Assembly: GCA_044222005.1 (NCBI GenBank)
Contig: JBGANY010000008.1
Coordinates: 1-64,000, forward strand
Source of the DNA: Methylotenera_A sp044222005
GTDB taxonomy: Bacteria > Pseudomonadota > Gammaproteobacteria > Burkholderiales > Methylophilaceae
DNA: 64,000 nt
Direction: 5' to 3'
Shown here piece after piece: positions 42,624-51,820 of the stretch. Below the pieces are notes generated by a model. That model ran no database searches, had not been told where the DNA came from, and saw only the letters and a program-made list of their open reading frames with translations. The stretch's first letter is position 1, and each line of letters starts with the position of its first letter. Made by a program: the position numbers and the translations under genes.

Positions 42624-44756
42624 ATGTTAGCAAGTATCCTGCGTTTTATTAGCAAAATCCTATTTCGCGTCGAGGTGCGCGGCTTAGAAAATGTGCCCGC
42701 TGAAGATGGGCTGTTGATCGTCGCTAATCACGAATCATTTTTGGATGGTTTATTGCTTTGCATATTTTTGCCAAAAAAAGCCACTTTTGTCGTACACACC
42801 TCCACCTTTAAAAAATGGGCATTTAGGCAAGCCTTACGTTTAACGCGCCATGTAGAAGTAGATACCGCTAATCCGATTGCGATGAAAAAGGTGATCAAGC
42901 TGCTTGAAGCCGGCGAAAATGTAGTGGTTTTTCCAGAAGGACGCGTTACGGCAACTGGAGAAATACAAAAAGTGTATGACGGCCCGGGGTTTATTGCCGG
43001 CAAAACGGGGGCAACTGTTTTACCTGTGCGTATTGATGGTGCAGGAGAGTCCTATTTTGGACGCTTAGCGCGCCACCAGCTTAAGCGCTTATTTCCTCGA
43101 GTCACGCTCACGGTGTTACCTACCACCAGCATCGTGATGCCAAAAGCCACGAATCGCAACTTTCCTACCGCCAAGCAAAGGCGCCGCATCGCGGGCGAAG
43201 GCATGCGCAGCGTTATGCAAAAAATGCTGTTTCAGGCGCAGAAAAGCCGCACCTTGTTTGAGGCTTTTTTAGATGCTGTGGATAAATTCGGTGGCGACTA
43301 CAAACTCATTGAAGATCTCAACGAAGTAGAAGAAACCTATCAGAATGTATTGAAGAAAAGTCTGGCGCTAGGAAGAATTGTTACCAAAGTCAGTAGCCCG
43401 AACGAAGTCGTCGGCGTACTCATGCCTAACATTACCAATACTGTTGCACTGATTTTAGGCATGTCGGCATTTAGCCGTATCCCGGCCATGATCAATTACA
43501 CCGCCGGAACAGCCGGGATGCAGAATGCGTGTATCGCGGCCAATATCAAAACCGTCATCACCTCTCGCAAGTTTATTGAAACGGCCAAACTGGAAGAAGT
43601 TGTTGCCGACCTGAAAGAGCTCAACATTCTCTATCTTGAAGACCTGCGTGCTGATTTTGGCGTAGTCGACCGCGCCTGGCTGATGGGCTATGCCTTGCAC
43701 TATCCGCGCGCGGTGATGGAATCCAGTTCACCCGAGGAACCCGCTGTTGTATTGTTTACTTCAGGCTCCGAGGGCAAACCAAAGGGTGTAGTGCATTCGC
43801 ATAAAAGCATTTTGACCAATATCGCACAGATTATGGCGGTACTGGATTTCAACCCCACTGATAAATTCATGATGGTGTTACCTATATTCCATGCCTTTGG
43901 ATTTACGGGTTCCATGCTCCCTGTGTTAAACGGCATTAAAATTCACATGTTCCCGTCACCACTGCAATACAAAATCATTCCGGAAATCATCTATGACCGT
44001 GGCTGCACGGTATTTTTTGCGACCAGCACCTTCTTGGCAAATTATGCCAAATATGCCCATCCTTACGACTTTTATAAACTCAGGATCGTGATTGCAGGCG
44101 CAGAAAAGCTTAATGATGAGGTACGCAGAATTTATACGGAAAAATTCGGCATCGGCATTCTTGAAGGCTATGGCGCCACAGAATGCGCACCCGTGCTTTC
44201 GGCCAACACGCCGATGGCAAACCTGAATGGAAGCGTAGGGCAGTTCATCCCCGGTCTGGAACACAAGTTAGAGTCTGTGCCTGGCATTCATGCTGGCGGC
44301 CTGCTGCATGTGCGTGGCGAAAACGTGATGAAAGGCTATTACCTGTTCGATAATCCGGGCGTGCTTAACCCTCCCGAAGATGGCTGGTACAACACAGGCG
44401 ACATTGTTGAAGTTGATGCCCAGGGCTTTATTCACATCAAAGGCCGTGTGAAACGTTTCGCCAAAGTGGCAGGCGAAATGGTATCTCTCGAAGTGGTGGA
44501 AAAAATCGCCAATACTGCCGCGCCTGAACACCAGCATGCTGCCAGCACCCAAACCGATGCACAACGCGGTGAAAATATCATTCTATTCACGACCGATCCT
44601 GCATTGAAGCGTGAGGATCTGCAAATTGTGGCCAAAAATCTTGGAAACCCCGAAATCGCCATTGCACGCAAAATCATACGCATTGCAGAGTTGCCCTTGC
44701 TCGGCACAGGCAAAACAGACTATGTCACACTGAAACAGATGGCAGAAAATGCTTAA
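42624..44756 (+). CDS. aas: Bifunctional acyltransferase / acyl-ACP synthetase (Aas type)
   Basis: Aas re-acylates lysophospholipids at the inner membrane using fatty acids it activates itself. The 710 residues join an N-terminal PlsC-type acyltransferase (NHESFLDG at about 34-41, FPEGRVT near 101) to a C-terminal AMP-forming ligase. The ligase has FTSGSEGKPKGVVHSHKS (about 378-395), YGATECAP and GWYNTGDI. Length and architecture match E. coli Aas (719). The lysophospholipid transporter gene lplT follows, as in the linked E. coli pair. Confidence 0.92.
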   Translation: MLASILRFISKILFRVEVRGLENVPAEDGLLIVANHESFLDGLLLCIFLPKKATFVVHTSTFKKWAFRQALRLTRHVEVDTANPIAMKKVIKLLEAGENVVVFPEGRVTATGEIQKVYDGPGFIAGKTGATVLPVRIDGAGESYFGRLARHQLKRLFPRVTLTVLPTTSIVMPKATNRNFPTAKQRRRIAGEGMRSVMQKMLFQAQKSRTLFEAFLDAVDKFGGDYKLIEDLNEVEETYQNVLKKSLALGRIVTKVSSPNEVVGVLMPNITNTVALILGMSAFSRIPAMINYTAGTAGMQNACIAANIKTVITSRKFIETAKLEEVVADLKELNILYLEDLRADFGVVDRAWLMGYALHYPRAVMESSSPEEPAVVLFTSGSEGKPKGVVHSHKSILTNIAQIMAVLDFNPTDKFMMVLPIFHAFGFTGSMLPVLNGIKIHMFPSPLQYKIIPEIIYDRGCTVFFATSTFLANYAKYAHPYDFYKLRIVIAGAEKLNDEVRRIYTEKFGIGILEGYGATECAPVLSANTPMANLNGSVGQFIPGLEHKLESVPGIHAGGLLHVRGENVMKGYYLFDNPGVLNPPEDGWYNTGDIVEVDAQGFIHIKGRVKRFAKVAGEMVSLEVVEKIANTAAPEHQHAASTQTDAQRGENIILFTTDPALKREDLQIVAKNLGNPEIAIARKIIRIAELPLLGTGKTDYVTLKQMAENA

Positions 44757-44813
44757 TCCTCGCAACTATCAGCAAGTGGTTGATATGAATACATTTTCTC
44801 CAAGAGACTCCGT

Positions 44814-46010
44814 TTGACACCGCCCTCTTCAAGCAGCAATCGCTTATTATCACGTGGCATGCTTGCTGTGCTAGTCGCACAGTTTTTATCGGCATTAGCT
44901 GATAACGCGTTGCTATTTGCCGCAATAGCCTTATTATCATCACATGCCGCACCAGACTGGCAAATTCCGATGCTGCAGGAATTTTTTGTGGTCGCATTCA
45001 TTTTGCTTGCCCCTTTTGTCGGGCCATTTGCGGATGGTTTTCCTAAAGGCCGCGTCATGCTGATGGCTAACTTGCTTAAACTGCTAGGTGCCAGCGCCAT
45101 GTTATTGGGATTTAACCCACTATGGTCTTATGGCTTGGTGGGCGCAGGCGCTGCAGCGTATTCGCCTGCCAAATACGGCATTTTAAGCGAGCTGGTTTCC
45201 GCAGAAAAATTAGTTAAAGCCAACAGTTTGATTGAAGGCTCAACGATTGTTGCGATATTACTGGGTGCTTTACTGGGCGGAAAGCTGGCCAGCATCTCAG
45301 TACCCATCGCGCTATCTGTTGTATGCGGGTGTTATTTCTTGGCCGCTGTAGCCAATACCTTTATCCCGCACCTGGCAGTGGCAAGACCGGACACAAGATT
45401 GCAGCCAAAATCGCTCGTCCTTGAATTTTATACTGCACTTAGGGTCCTATTCCGCAACAAGGATGCACGCTTTTCATTATTTGGCTCAAGCATTTTCTGG
45501 GGCATGGGCTCGACATTGCGACTTCTATTAGTTGCATGGGTGCCGGTCGCTTTGGGTATTACAGATTTGAGCATGCCCGCGAACCTGAGCGGAACAGTGG
45601 CTATCGGCATTGCAATTGGCTCGGCACTGGCAGCAAATCTGGTCAGCCTTAACAATGTGAACCGTGTGTTGCCCGCAGGACTCTTGATTGGAGTATTCAT
45701 TATGCTGCTTGCCCACACAACACAGCTGCGCTCGGCCATTGCCTTGCTGATATTGATTGGTGTAGCTGGCGGTTTTTACGTAGTCCCGCTCAACGCCCTA
45801 TTACAAGAGCGTGGCCACGAGAGCGTTGGCGCAGGCAATGCAGTTGCCGTACAGAACTTTTTTGAAAATTTAAGCATGATGACTCTGGTTGGGCTTTACA
45901 TCATAATGCAAAAAATTAATACGCCAGTCATTAGCACGGCTCTTATTTTTGGCAGCCTGATCTTTTGCGCCATTGGTACGCTGGCATATGGCCGGTTACG
46001 CCAACACTAA
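44814..46010 (+). CDS. lplT: Lysophospholipid transporter LplT (MFS)
   Basis: LplT flips lysophosphatidylethanolamine into the inner leaflet for Aas. The 398 residues have about twelve helices; the N-terminus VAQFLSALADNALLFAAIAL and the FADGFPKGRVM loop are typical of LplT. I give the TTG at 44814; an ATG at 44859 would still keep the first helix. Coupling to aas upstream is expected from the short 57-base gap. Confidence 0.9.
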   Translation: MTPPSSSSNRLLSRGMLAVLVAQFLSALADNALLFAAIALLSSHAAPDWQIPMLQEFFVVAFILLAPFVGPFADGFPKGRVMLMANLLKLLGASAMLLGFNPLWSYGLVGAGAAAYSPAKYGILSELVSAEKLVKANSLIEGSTIVAILLGALLGGKLASISVPIALSVVCGCYFLAAVANTFIPHLAVARPDTRLQPKSLVLEFYTALRVLFRNKDARFSLFGSSIFWGMGSTLRLLLVAWVPVALGITDLSMPANLSGTVAIGIAIGSALAANLVSLNNVNRVLPAGLLIGVFIMLLAHTTQLRSAIALLILIGVAGGFYVVPLNALLQERGHESVGAGNAVAVQNFFENLSMMTLVGLYIIMQKINTPVISTALIFGSLIFCAIGTLAYGRLRQH

Positions 46011-46073
46011 ATCCTTTTTTTTATTAAGCCCGTTGCATTTATAATAGCGTTTTGATTTTAAAGTAAATACTGC

Positions 46074-48053
46074 ATGTTGTTATCAAGTTTGTTTAAAAAA
46101 TGGCAGCACGCCTTCTGGCACATCAGCAAAAAGCTGGGGCCTTATGCTCCGGTTGTGGCCATGGTGCTGTTGGGTTTGGTGATACTTTCGGCCTCACGGC
46201 TTGGTCTCGTGTTATGGAAGCTGGATCGAGTCAATGCAACAGGCAAGCTGCTGGAAATTTTATTGCAAGGCATCCGCACCGATATTATTCAGCTTTGTTT
46301 ACTCAGTGTCATCCCGGTGTTATTGGCACCAATTTTAGCGACCAGACACTTTTTTAATGTATGGCAGAAATTTACTTATCTCTGGGTGATTTCAGCGATT
46401 GTTTTTCTGGTGTTTTTAGAAGCAGCTACGCCCGGCTTTATTGCCGAATACGATGTGCGGCCTAACCGTATCTTTGTAGAATATTTAAAATATCCTCATG
46501 AAGTATTGGGTATGCTCTGGCGCGGCTTCAAGGTGGAGGTGTTCACAGGCATCGGCTTCACACTATTGGCCATTTGGGCGATGCGCCGTTTTATGCACCC
46601 ATGGCTAGTTAGCAGCACCCCTTCCTGGTCAAACAAAAAATTAGCTCTGCTTTGGCCGCTGTTTTTAGTATTAATCGCTTTTGGTATTCGTTCCACCACT
46701 GGCCACAGGCCTGCTAATCCCGCATTATTCGCCATCACGCAGGATAGCATGGTGAATAGCCTGATATTAAATTCCGGTTATTCGGTATTTTACGCGGTTT
46801 ACAGCTTGCAGCATGAAAGCAAATCCAGCAAGATTTATGGAAAAATGCCCAAAGCCGAGATATTCAAACTCACTGATGCAAAAGACATAGACATTCCTAC
46901 GCTTAAAACCCTGGAGCCCAGCGTTAAACGCGACAAGCCGCTCAATCTGGTGATTATCCTGCAAGAGAGCCTGGGGGCGACTTTTGTGGAGTCCCTTGGT
47001 GGCAAACCCGTAACGCCCAACCTGGAAAAACTAAAAGAACAAGGCATCTGGCTTGAGCAACTGTATGCTACCGGGACACGCTCTGTGCGCGGCATCGAGG
47101 CGGTCACTACTGGCTTTCAGCCCACCCCTGCGGACAGCACAGTTAAACTCTCGCTCAGCCAGAAAAACTTTTTCTCACTTGCGGCCTTACTTAGCAAACA
47201 AGGCTATCACACAGAATTTATTTACGGTGGCGAATCGCATTTTGACAATATGCGCAGCTTTTTTCTAGGCAACGGCTTTCAGAAAATTATCGAAGAAAAA
47301 GATTATAAAAATCCAGTATTTGTCGGCAGCTGGGGTGCTTCGGACGAAGACCTGCTCAACAAAACCCACGAGCAGCTGATGGCACACCACGCCAGCGGCA
47401 AGCCATTCTTTACGCTAGCATTTTCGTCATCCAATCATGCGCCGTTTGAATTCCCGGATGGACGCATTGAGCTATATGAGCAACCAAAGGCTACTGATAA
47501 CAACGCTGTAAAATATGCTGACTATGCCATGGGAAAATTTTTTGAGCAGGCACAAAAGAGCCCTTACTGGAAGGACACCGTGTTCTTGATTGTAGCGGAT
47601 CACGACATCCGCGTCCGGGGCGATTCTCTGGTACCGATTAAGCATTTCCATATTCCGGGTTTGATTTTGGGCGCAGATATTCAACCCAGAAAAATTACCA
47701 GCATCACCAGTCAGATTGACCTGCCTGTCACCGTGCTGTCTCTCATGGGCATTAAAGGCCAGCACCCGATGACGGGACGAGACTTATCCAGTGAGCCAGC
47801 CGACAGGCTTGGCCGCGCCATGATGCAATACAACCACAACTTTGCCTGGATGGAACAAACGCCAAAATTAAACGAAGTCGTTGTGTTACGCGAAGGCAAA
47901 CCGCCGGCACATGCAGTATATGACACCAAGACAAAACGCCTTAGTGAATCTGCACCCCCTGCCAATGCTAAAGAAATCGAGCAGCGCGCACTTGCGAATT
48001 CATTACTACCGGCTTTGCTATACCGTGAGCAGCGCTACCGATTGCCGCAATGA
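46074..48053 (+). CDS. LTA-synthase/phosphoglycerol-transferase family sulfatase-fold membrane protein
   Basis: These enzymes transfer phosphoglycerol or phosphoethanolamine headgroups from phospholipids to extracytoplasmic glycans. The 659 residues show about five N-terminal helices (about 20-205) and a periplasmic sulfatase-fold domain. ILQESLGATFVESLGG holds the first metal ligand, ATGTRSVRGIEA the nucleophile Thr/Ser region, and IVADHDIRV the distal metal site. The acceptor is unknown; in Gram-negatives, periplasmic glucans or LPS are candidates. The stop overlaps the next gene by four bases. Confidence 0.88.
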   Translation: MLLSSLFKKWQHAFWHISKKLGPYAPVVAMVLLGLVILSASRLGLVLWKLDRVNATGKLLEILLQGIRTDIIQLCLLSVIPVLLAPILATRHFFNVWQKFTYLWVISAIVFLVFLEAATPGFIAEYDVRPNRIFVEYLKYPHEVLGMLWRGFKVEVFTGIGFTLLAIWAMRRFMHPWLVSSTPSWSNKKLALLWPLFLVLIAFGIRSTTGHRPANPALFAITQDSMVNSLILNSGYSVFYAVYSLQHESKSSKIYGKMPKAEIFKLTDAKDIDIPTLKTLEPSVKRDKPLNLVIILQESLGATFVESLGGKPVTPNLEKLKEQGIWLEQLYATGTRSVRGIEAVTTGFQPTPADSTVKLSLSQKNFFSLAALLSKQGYHTEFIYGGESHFDNMRSFFLGNGFQKIIEEKDYKNPVFVGSWGASDEDLLNKTHEQLMAHHASGKPFFTLAFSSSNHAPFEFPDGRIELYEQPKATDNNAVKYADYAMGKFFEQAQKSPYWKDTVFLIVADHDIRVRGDSLVPIKHFHIPGLILGADIQPRKITSITSQIDLPVTVLSLMGIKGQHPMTGRDLSSEPADRLGRAMMQYNHNFAWMEQTPKLNEVVVLREGKPPAHAVYDTKTKRLSESAPPANAKEIEQRALANSLLPALLYREQRYRLPQ

Positions 48054-50296
48054 CAGCTAACCGAAAACTGCCTTCCATGCTCACCAGGCAGGTGGTATAC
48101 GATGGCTTAAGCTACATTCTGCGTGGCGGTTTGTTGATTAAAAACGGGCATTTACCCCCTGGCAACCACACCATCCCAGCCGATTTTTTCGGCGTTTGCG
48201 TCGCGTCTTCCGCCGACCCGGCAGTAGATGACTACGTGATCTCACAGCTCAATCAGCTTGGTACAAAACAAGTGCGTATGGATTTCAGCTATGGTGATTT
48301 AACCAGTTTTAATGCACGTTTTTTATGTGCTCTGATCGCACATCAGTTCGAGGTGAGCTTGCATCTGGTACAGCCTTTTGAAGCCGCGAGGAACATGGAG
48401 TCGCCCGCTGAACAAGCCATCTGGCGGCAGTTTCTGCAGGATGTGCTGGCGCAGTTCGGCAGCAAAGTCAGGCAAATCGAAGTGGGCACCACCATTAACC
48501 GCAAACGCTGGGCGGGATATTCCATGCCTGGTTTTCTTGCCACCTGGGGAATTGCGCATCATGAAATCAAAAGCCGGAGCCTGAAACTGGCCGGCCCCAA
48601 CCTCAGCGATTTTGAACCTATCTACAATATCGGTCTGCTGCAGACGTTTAAGGAAAAAAATCAACTACCCGATATCCATACCGACAATTTGTTTTCAGAG
48701 CGCGTATCCGAACCTGAACGGTTTGATCACCGCATATTCAAATACCGTTGGGCGACCATCTTCAAATACAATCTGGTTAAAAAAGCGCGCATCTTAAAAA
48801 AAATCAGCACAGATTTTGGCGTAGCTCAACTGGTTTCACCGGTCGCTTTTTGGGCGATTTATCGCATACAGCGCCTGCTGCCGGATGGCGAGCAAAAGCA
48901 GGCCGATTACGCTGCCCGCTACCTCACCCTCACGGCCGCTTCGAATAGCCTGGCACAGGTATTCTGGGGCGCTTTCATCTGCCAGCGCGAAGGCCTGATT
49001 AATGACGGCCTGCAGGAATCGGATTATCCGCCGTTAGAAAGAGTAACCCATTACAAAAGCGCGGATGGCAACCTTGCCAATTATGCGCCCCGCGCCAGTT
49101 TTAACGCAGTCAAAACCGTAACCAGCCTGATTCAGGGCGCGCATTATGTGCGGCATATTGCTTCGGCGCAAGGCCTGGAAATCCATCATTTTGAACAGGA
49201 TGACAGGCAAATGCATGCCGCGTGGACGATCAATGGAAAAGTCGCTTTTTTGAGCGATGTCTATGAAGAAACTACATTGAATGCAGCAAGAGTGCTGCAT
49301 CGTGACGGAGGATTGCTCCACAAGAATTTTGAGCTGATTACAGAATCCCCCATTTATTTGCAATGGCATGCGGATTTTCCCGTCAAAACCAAAGCCCAAC
49401 CTGCATTGGAAAAGGACTTGGCGATACATGCCCATATCAATGGCTTGCAATATTTCAGAGTGAATGAAGACGACTGGCAGGGACTGGTGCTGGCCAAAGA
49501 TGCAAATGAAGCCAACATGCTCATGCAAGCCCTGCACCCCAGCAAACTTCACAGCCCTTCAAAAGATGCGGCGTTACGTCATGCGCGTAATGCGATTTGG
49601 TCAGTTGCCGACCCGCGCGACAGCTCGCGCCTAATCACGGTGAAACAACCTGTCAAAATGTACCCGCACAAAGCCTTTCTGGACCGATACAAGCCCAGCA
49701 AAGCCAGACGCAGCTGGAATGGCGCAATGGAGCTATTAAGGCGCGGTGTGAAAACCGCCCAGCCGGTGGCATTCTTTGAGAAAATTGGCGATAGCACCCT
49801 TAAACAGAATTTTTATCTATGCGACTATGTGCAAGCTGACTGCAATGTTGGCCAGCTGTTTTCTGCGTTTGCAAGAGGCGAGCCTGCTTTTTTAGGACTG
49901 ACCCCCGAGGATGTTTATCCTCAATTGGCGCAGTATTGCCATATCATGCATAGTCATGGCATTCACTTCAGGGATTTATCCGGCGGCAATATTCTGGTCA
50001 ACATTTTGGCTGACCATAAATTGCAATTCTCTCTGATTGACACCGCCCGACTGCATAGCTTCAATCACCCGGTCGCTTTGAAACTTCGCGTGGCGGATCT
50101 TACAAGGGCTTGCCACAAGCTGCACTGGGCAGGGCGCAAACGTTTCATGCACATCTATCTTGGACTCACCGGCAGAAAACTGAGATGGCAGGATAAATTA
50201 CAATTTCATCTTTATGACTTTAAAGTGAGTATGAAGCGCACCATCGGCAGAAAAGGCATTAAGCGTCTGCTAAAACGGATCAAAAGCGCTCAATAA
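48050..50296 (+). CDS. Fusion of glycosidase-like barrel region and lipopolysaccharide-kinase-like domain
   Basis: The 748-residue protein is cytosolic by composition (no signal or helices). Residues about 45-330 resemble a TIM-barrel glycosidase fold, with alternating strands such as KQVRMDF, EVSLHL and QIEVGTT, but without a clear Asn-Glu acid/base motif. Residues about 540-740 resemble Kdo-kinase/InaA-type enzymes: HFRDLSGGNIL with catalytic Asp642 and Asn647, and the metal-binding Asp664 in LIDTARL. The start overlaps the LTA-synthase-like stop (ATGA), so the two act together. A sugar kinase acting on envelope glycan is a plausible guess only. Confidence 0.78.
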   Translation: MTANRKLPSMLTRQVVYDGLSYILRGGLLIKNGHLPPGNHTIPADFFGVCVASSADPAVDDYVISQLNQLGTKQVRMDFSYGDLTSFNARFLCALIAHQFEVSLHLVQPFEAARNMESPAEQAIWRQFLQDVLAQFGSKVRQIEVGTTINRKRWAGYSMPGFLATWGIAHHEIKSRSLKLAGPNLSDFEPIYNIGLLQTFKEKNQLPDIHTDNLFSERVSEPERFDHRIFKYRWATIFKYNLVKKARILKKISTDFGVAQLVSPVAFWAIYRIQRLLPDGEQKQADYAARYLTLTAASNSLAQVFWGAFICQREGLINDGLQESDYPPLERVTHYKSADGNLANYAPRASFNAVKTVTSLIQGAHYVRHIASAQGLEIHHFEQDDRQMHAAWTINGKVAFLSDVYEETTLNAARVLHRDGGLLHKNFELITESPIYLQWHADFPVKTKAQPALEKDLAIHAHINGLQYFRVNEDDWQGLVLAKDANEANMLMQALHPSKLHSPSKDAALRHARNAIWSVADPRDSSRLITVKQPVKMYPHKAFLDRYKPSKARRSWNGAMELLRRGVKTAQPVAFFEKIGDSTLKQNFYLCDYVQADCNVGQLFSAFARGEPAFLGLTPEDVYPQLAQYCHIMHSHGIHFRDLSGGNILVNILADHKLQFSLIDTARLHSFNHPVALKLRVADLTRACHKLHWAGRKRFMHIYLGLTGRKLRWQDKLQFHLYDFKVSMKRTIGRKGIKRLLKRIKSAQ

Positions 50297-50297
50297 T

Positions 50298-50314
50298 CTC
50301 ATGAAAATCATGAG
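50298..50314. promoter_or_regulatory. Palindrome between the kinase fusion gene and pqqA
   Basis: CTCATGA (50298-50304) and TCATGAG (50308-50314) form a perfect inverted repeat with an AAA spacer, starting two bases after the upstream stop codon. The following CCTGTTTTAAG is a poor terminator tail. It may be a weak terminator or an operator 120 bases upstream of pqqA. Confidence 0.45.
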
Positions 50315-50435
50315 CCTGTTTTAAGCAGATTAAATACAGCTTATTTTTGGTACCCGCGTAATATGGTTCCTACGTTATGGAGCGATTGCAGCGATGCGAA
50401 TTAAACCAGACGAATTTTAACTAAGGAGAATTACG

Positions 50436-50507
50436 ATGTGGACAAAACCAGCTGCTACTGAAATGCGTTTCGGTTTCGAAGTGACTATGTACGTAATGAA
50501 CAAGTAA
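50436..50507 (+). CDS. pqqA: PQQ precursor peptide PqqA
   Basis: This 23-residue peptide (starting MWTKPAATEMRFGFE) is the substrate from which the quinone cofactor PQQ is built. PqqE joins the conserved Glu and Tyr side chains. Both are present: Glu15 and Tyr19 in EVTMY, the ExxxY motif. A strong TAAGGAG ribosome site (50422-50428) sits 7 bases before the ATG. No pqqB-F genes follow; a terminator and the convergent mltA close the unit, so this is a free-standing copy. PQQ serves methanol dehydrogenases in methylotrophs. Confidence 0.95.
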   Translation: MWTKPAATEMRFGFEVTMYVMNK

Positions 50508-50524
50508 TTAGTTCTAACGTCATT

Positions 50525-50552
50525 AAAAAGGGCGCCCAACGCGCCCTTTTTC
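50525..50552. terminator. Bidirectional terminator between pqqA and mltA
   Basis: AAAAAGGGCGC (50525-50535) pairs perfectly with GCGCCCTTTTT (50541-50551) around a CCAAC loop. It lies 17 bases after the pqqA stop and just before the mltA stop on the other strand. Confidence 0.93.
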
Positions 50553-50554
50553 AA

Positions 50555-51796
50555 TTATTTAGGGAGCGGAAAGTCTTTGGGTAACAACACCCAGATCTTG
50601 CCAGTCTGCTTCATCCCGCCCGCCTGCTTGCCGGCTTCGTTACCCGCCCCCCAGAAGAAGTCAGCACGCACCCCGCCCTTGATCGCTCCGCCGGTATCCT
50701 GTGCCATCATTAATCGTTTCAACGGCTTTGCGCTATTAGGCAGCGTGGTCGATAAAAACGCTGGCGCACCCAGCGGTACAAATTTTGGGTCTACAGCCAC
50801 ACTGCGCTCAGCGGTGACGGGCACCCCAAGCGCACCGAGCGGACCTGGCAAGCCTGCGGGCAATTCTCTAAAAAACACATAGCTGGGATTACTGTTGAGC
50901 AGATCGCGCAATTTTCCCATGTTATTACGCGCCCAGTTTTTAATGCCCTGCATGGAGGCTTGATCAAGGGTCAACTCACCGCGCTCGACCAGCAGACGGC
51001 CAATCGAATTATAGGGATGCCCATTCTGGTCGGCATAGCCCACTTGAATCTGTTCGCCATTATCCAGCTGAACTAGGCCGGAACCCTGTATCTGCAGGAA
51101 AAACACATCGATGACGTCATTAATCCACATAATTTCAGTGCCGGACATCGGCGAAGGTGATGCCTCGATTTCCGCACGCGTCATGTAAGGCACCAGTTTG
51201 TTGCCTACCAGTTTGCCGCGGACACGTTTGTATTTAAGTTCCGGATAGAGCTCTCCCAGTTCTACCGTCACCAGATCGCTGGGTTGACGATAGATGGGAT
51301 GCGGATACTGTGCAGACTTGGTACGGCTGCCTTTCAGTAACGGCTGATAATAGCCGGTAATCAAACCGGTGTCCGTACCATCCTGATTGCTAGTGCGATA
51401 TACATTAAAATTTTGTGTGAAATAGACCTGAATCGCTGCACTATCCGGGTTGTTCATATTCTGCGCAGCAGCGCATACCGCTTGCCATGCAGGCTTGTTT
51501 TTCAAGGTGCTGCAACTCGTTAGCCAAACTGGCCAGGCCACGCTTAAATCATCTTCTGCAAAACCGTCAATATCGCTCCAGGCCGCTGGTTTTAGCAGCG
51601 CGAAATCTGGCATGATGATTGGTGTCACTGGCTTAGTTTCACCATTTGCTTTGGTGGTGTCTGGCGGTTGAGTTGGTACTGTTTGCTTAGCGCAATCACA
51701 GGTCGTCACGCTTTTTTGTGGTGAAGGCTTTACATTTCGTTTCGCGCACGAAACCGTAACGAGAACCATACAAACTAGAATCAAAAACTTTTTCAA
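50555..51796 (-). CDS. mltA: Membrane-bound lytic murein transglycosylase A
   Basis: MltA is an outer-membrane lipoprotein that cleaves glycan strands to 1,6-anhydro products. The 413 residues start with a lipoprotein signal ending in VTVSC (about 13-17), apparently at a TTG codon. The MltA barrel domain shows GLITGYYQPLLKGS and EIMWINDVIDVFFLQIQGSG. The C-terminal 3D domain carries the catalytic Asp in MMAQDTGGAIKG and RADFFWGAG. It adds to the wall-remodelling genes of the window. Confidence 0.95.
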   Translation of the reverse strand: MKKFLILVCMVLVTVSCAKRNVKPSPQKSVTTCDCAKQTVPTQPPDTTKANGETKPVTPIIMPDFALLKPAAWSDIDGFAEDDLSVAWPVWLTSCSTLKNKPAWQAVCAAAQNMNNPDSAAIQVYFTQNFNVYRTSNQDGTDTGLITGYYQPLLKGSRTKSAQYPHPIYRQPSDLVTVELGELYPELKYKRVRGKLVGNKLVPYMTRAEIEASPSPMSGTEIMWINDVIDVFFLQIQGSGLVQLDNGEQIQVGYADQNGHPYNSIGRLLVERGELTLDQASMQGIKNWARNNMGKLRDLLNSNPSYVFFRELPAGLPGPLGALGVPVTAERSVAVDPKFVPLGAPAFLSTTLPNSAKPLKRLMMAQDTGGAIKGGVRADFFWGAGNEAGKQAGGMKQTGKIWVLLPKDFPLPK

Positions 51797-51820
51797 ATTG
51801 TTTTACCTAATTCCACAAGC

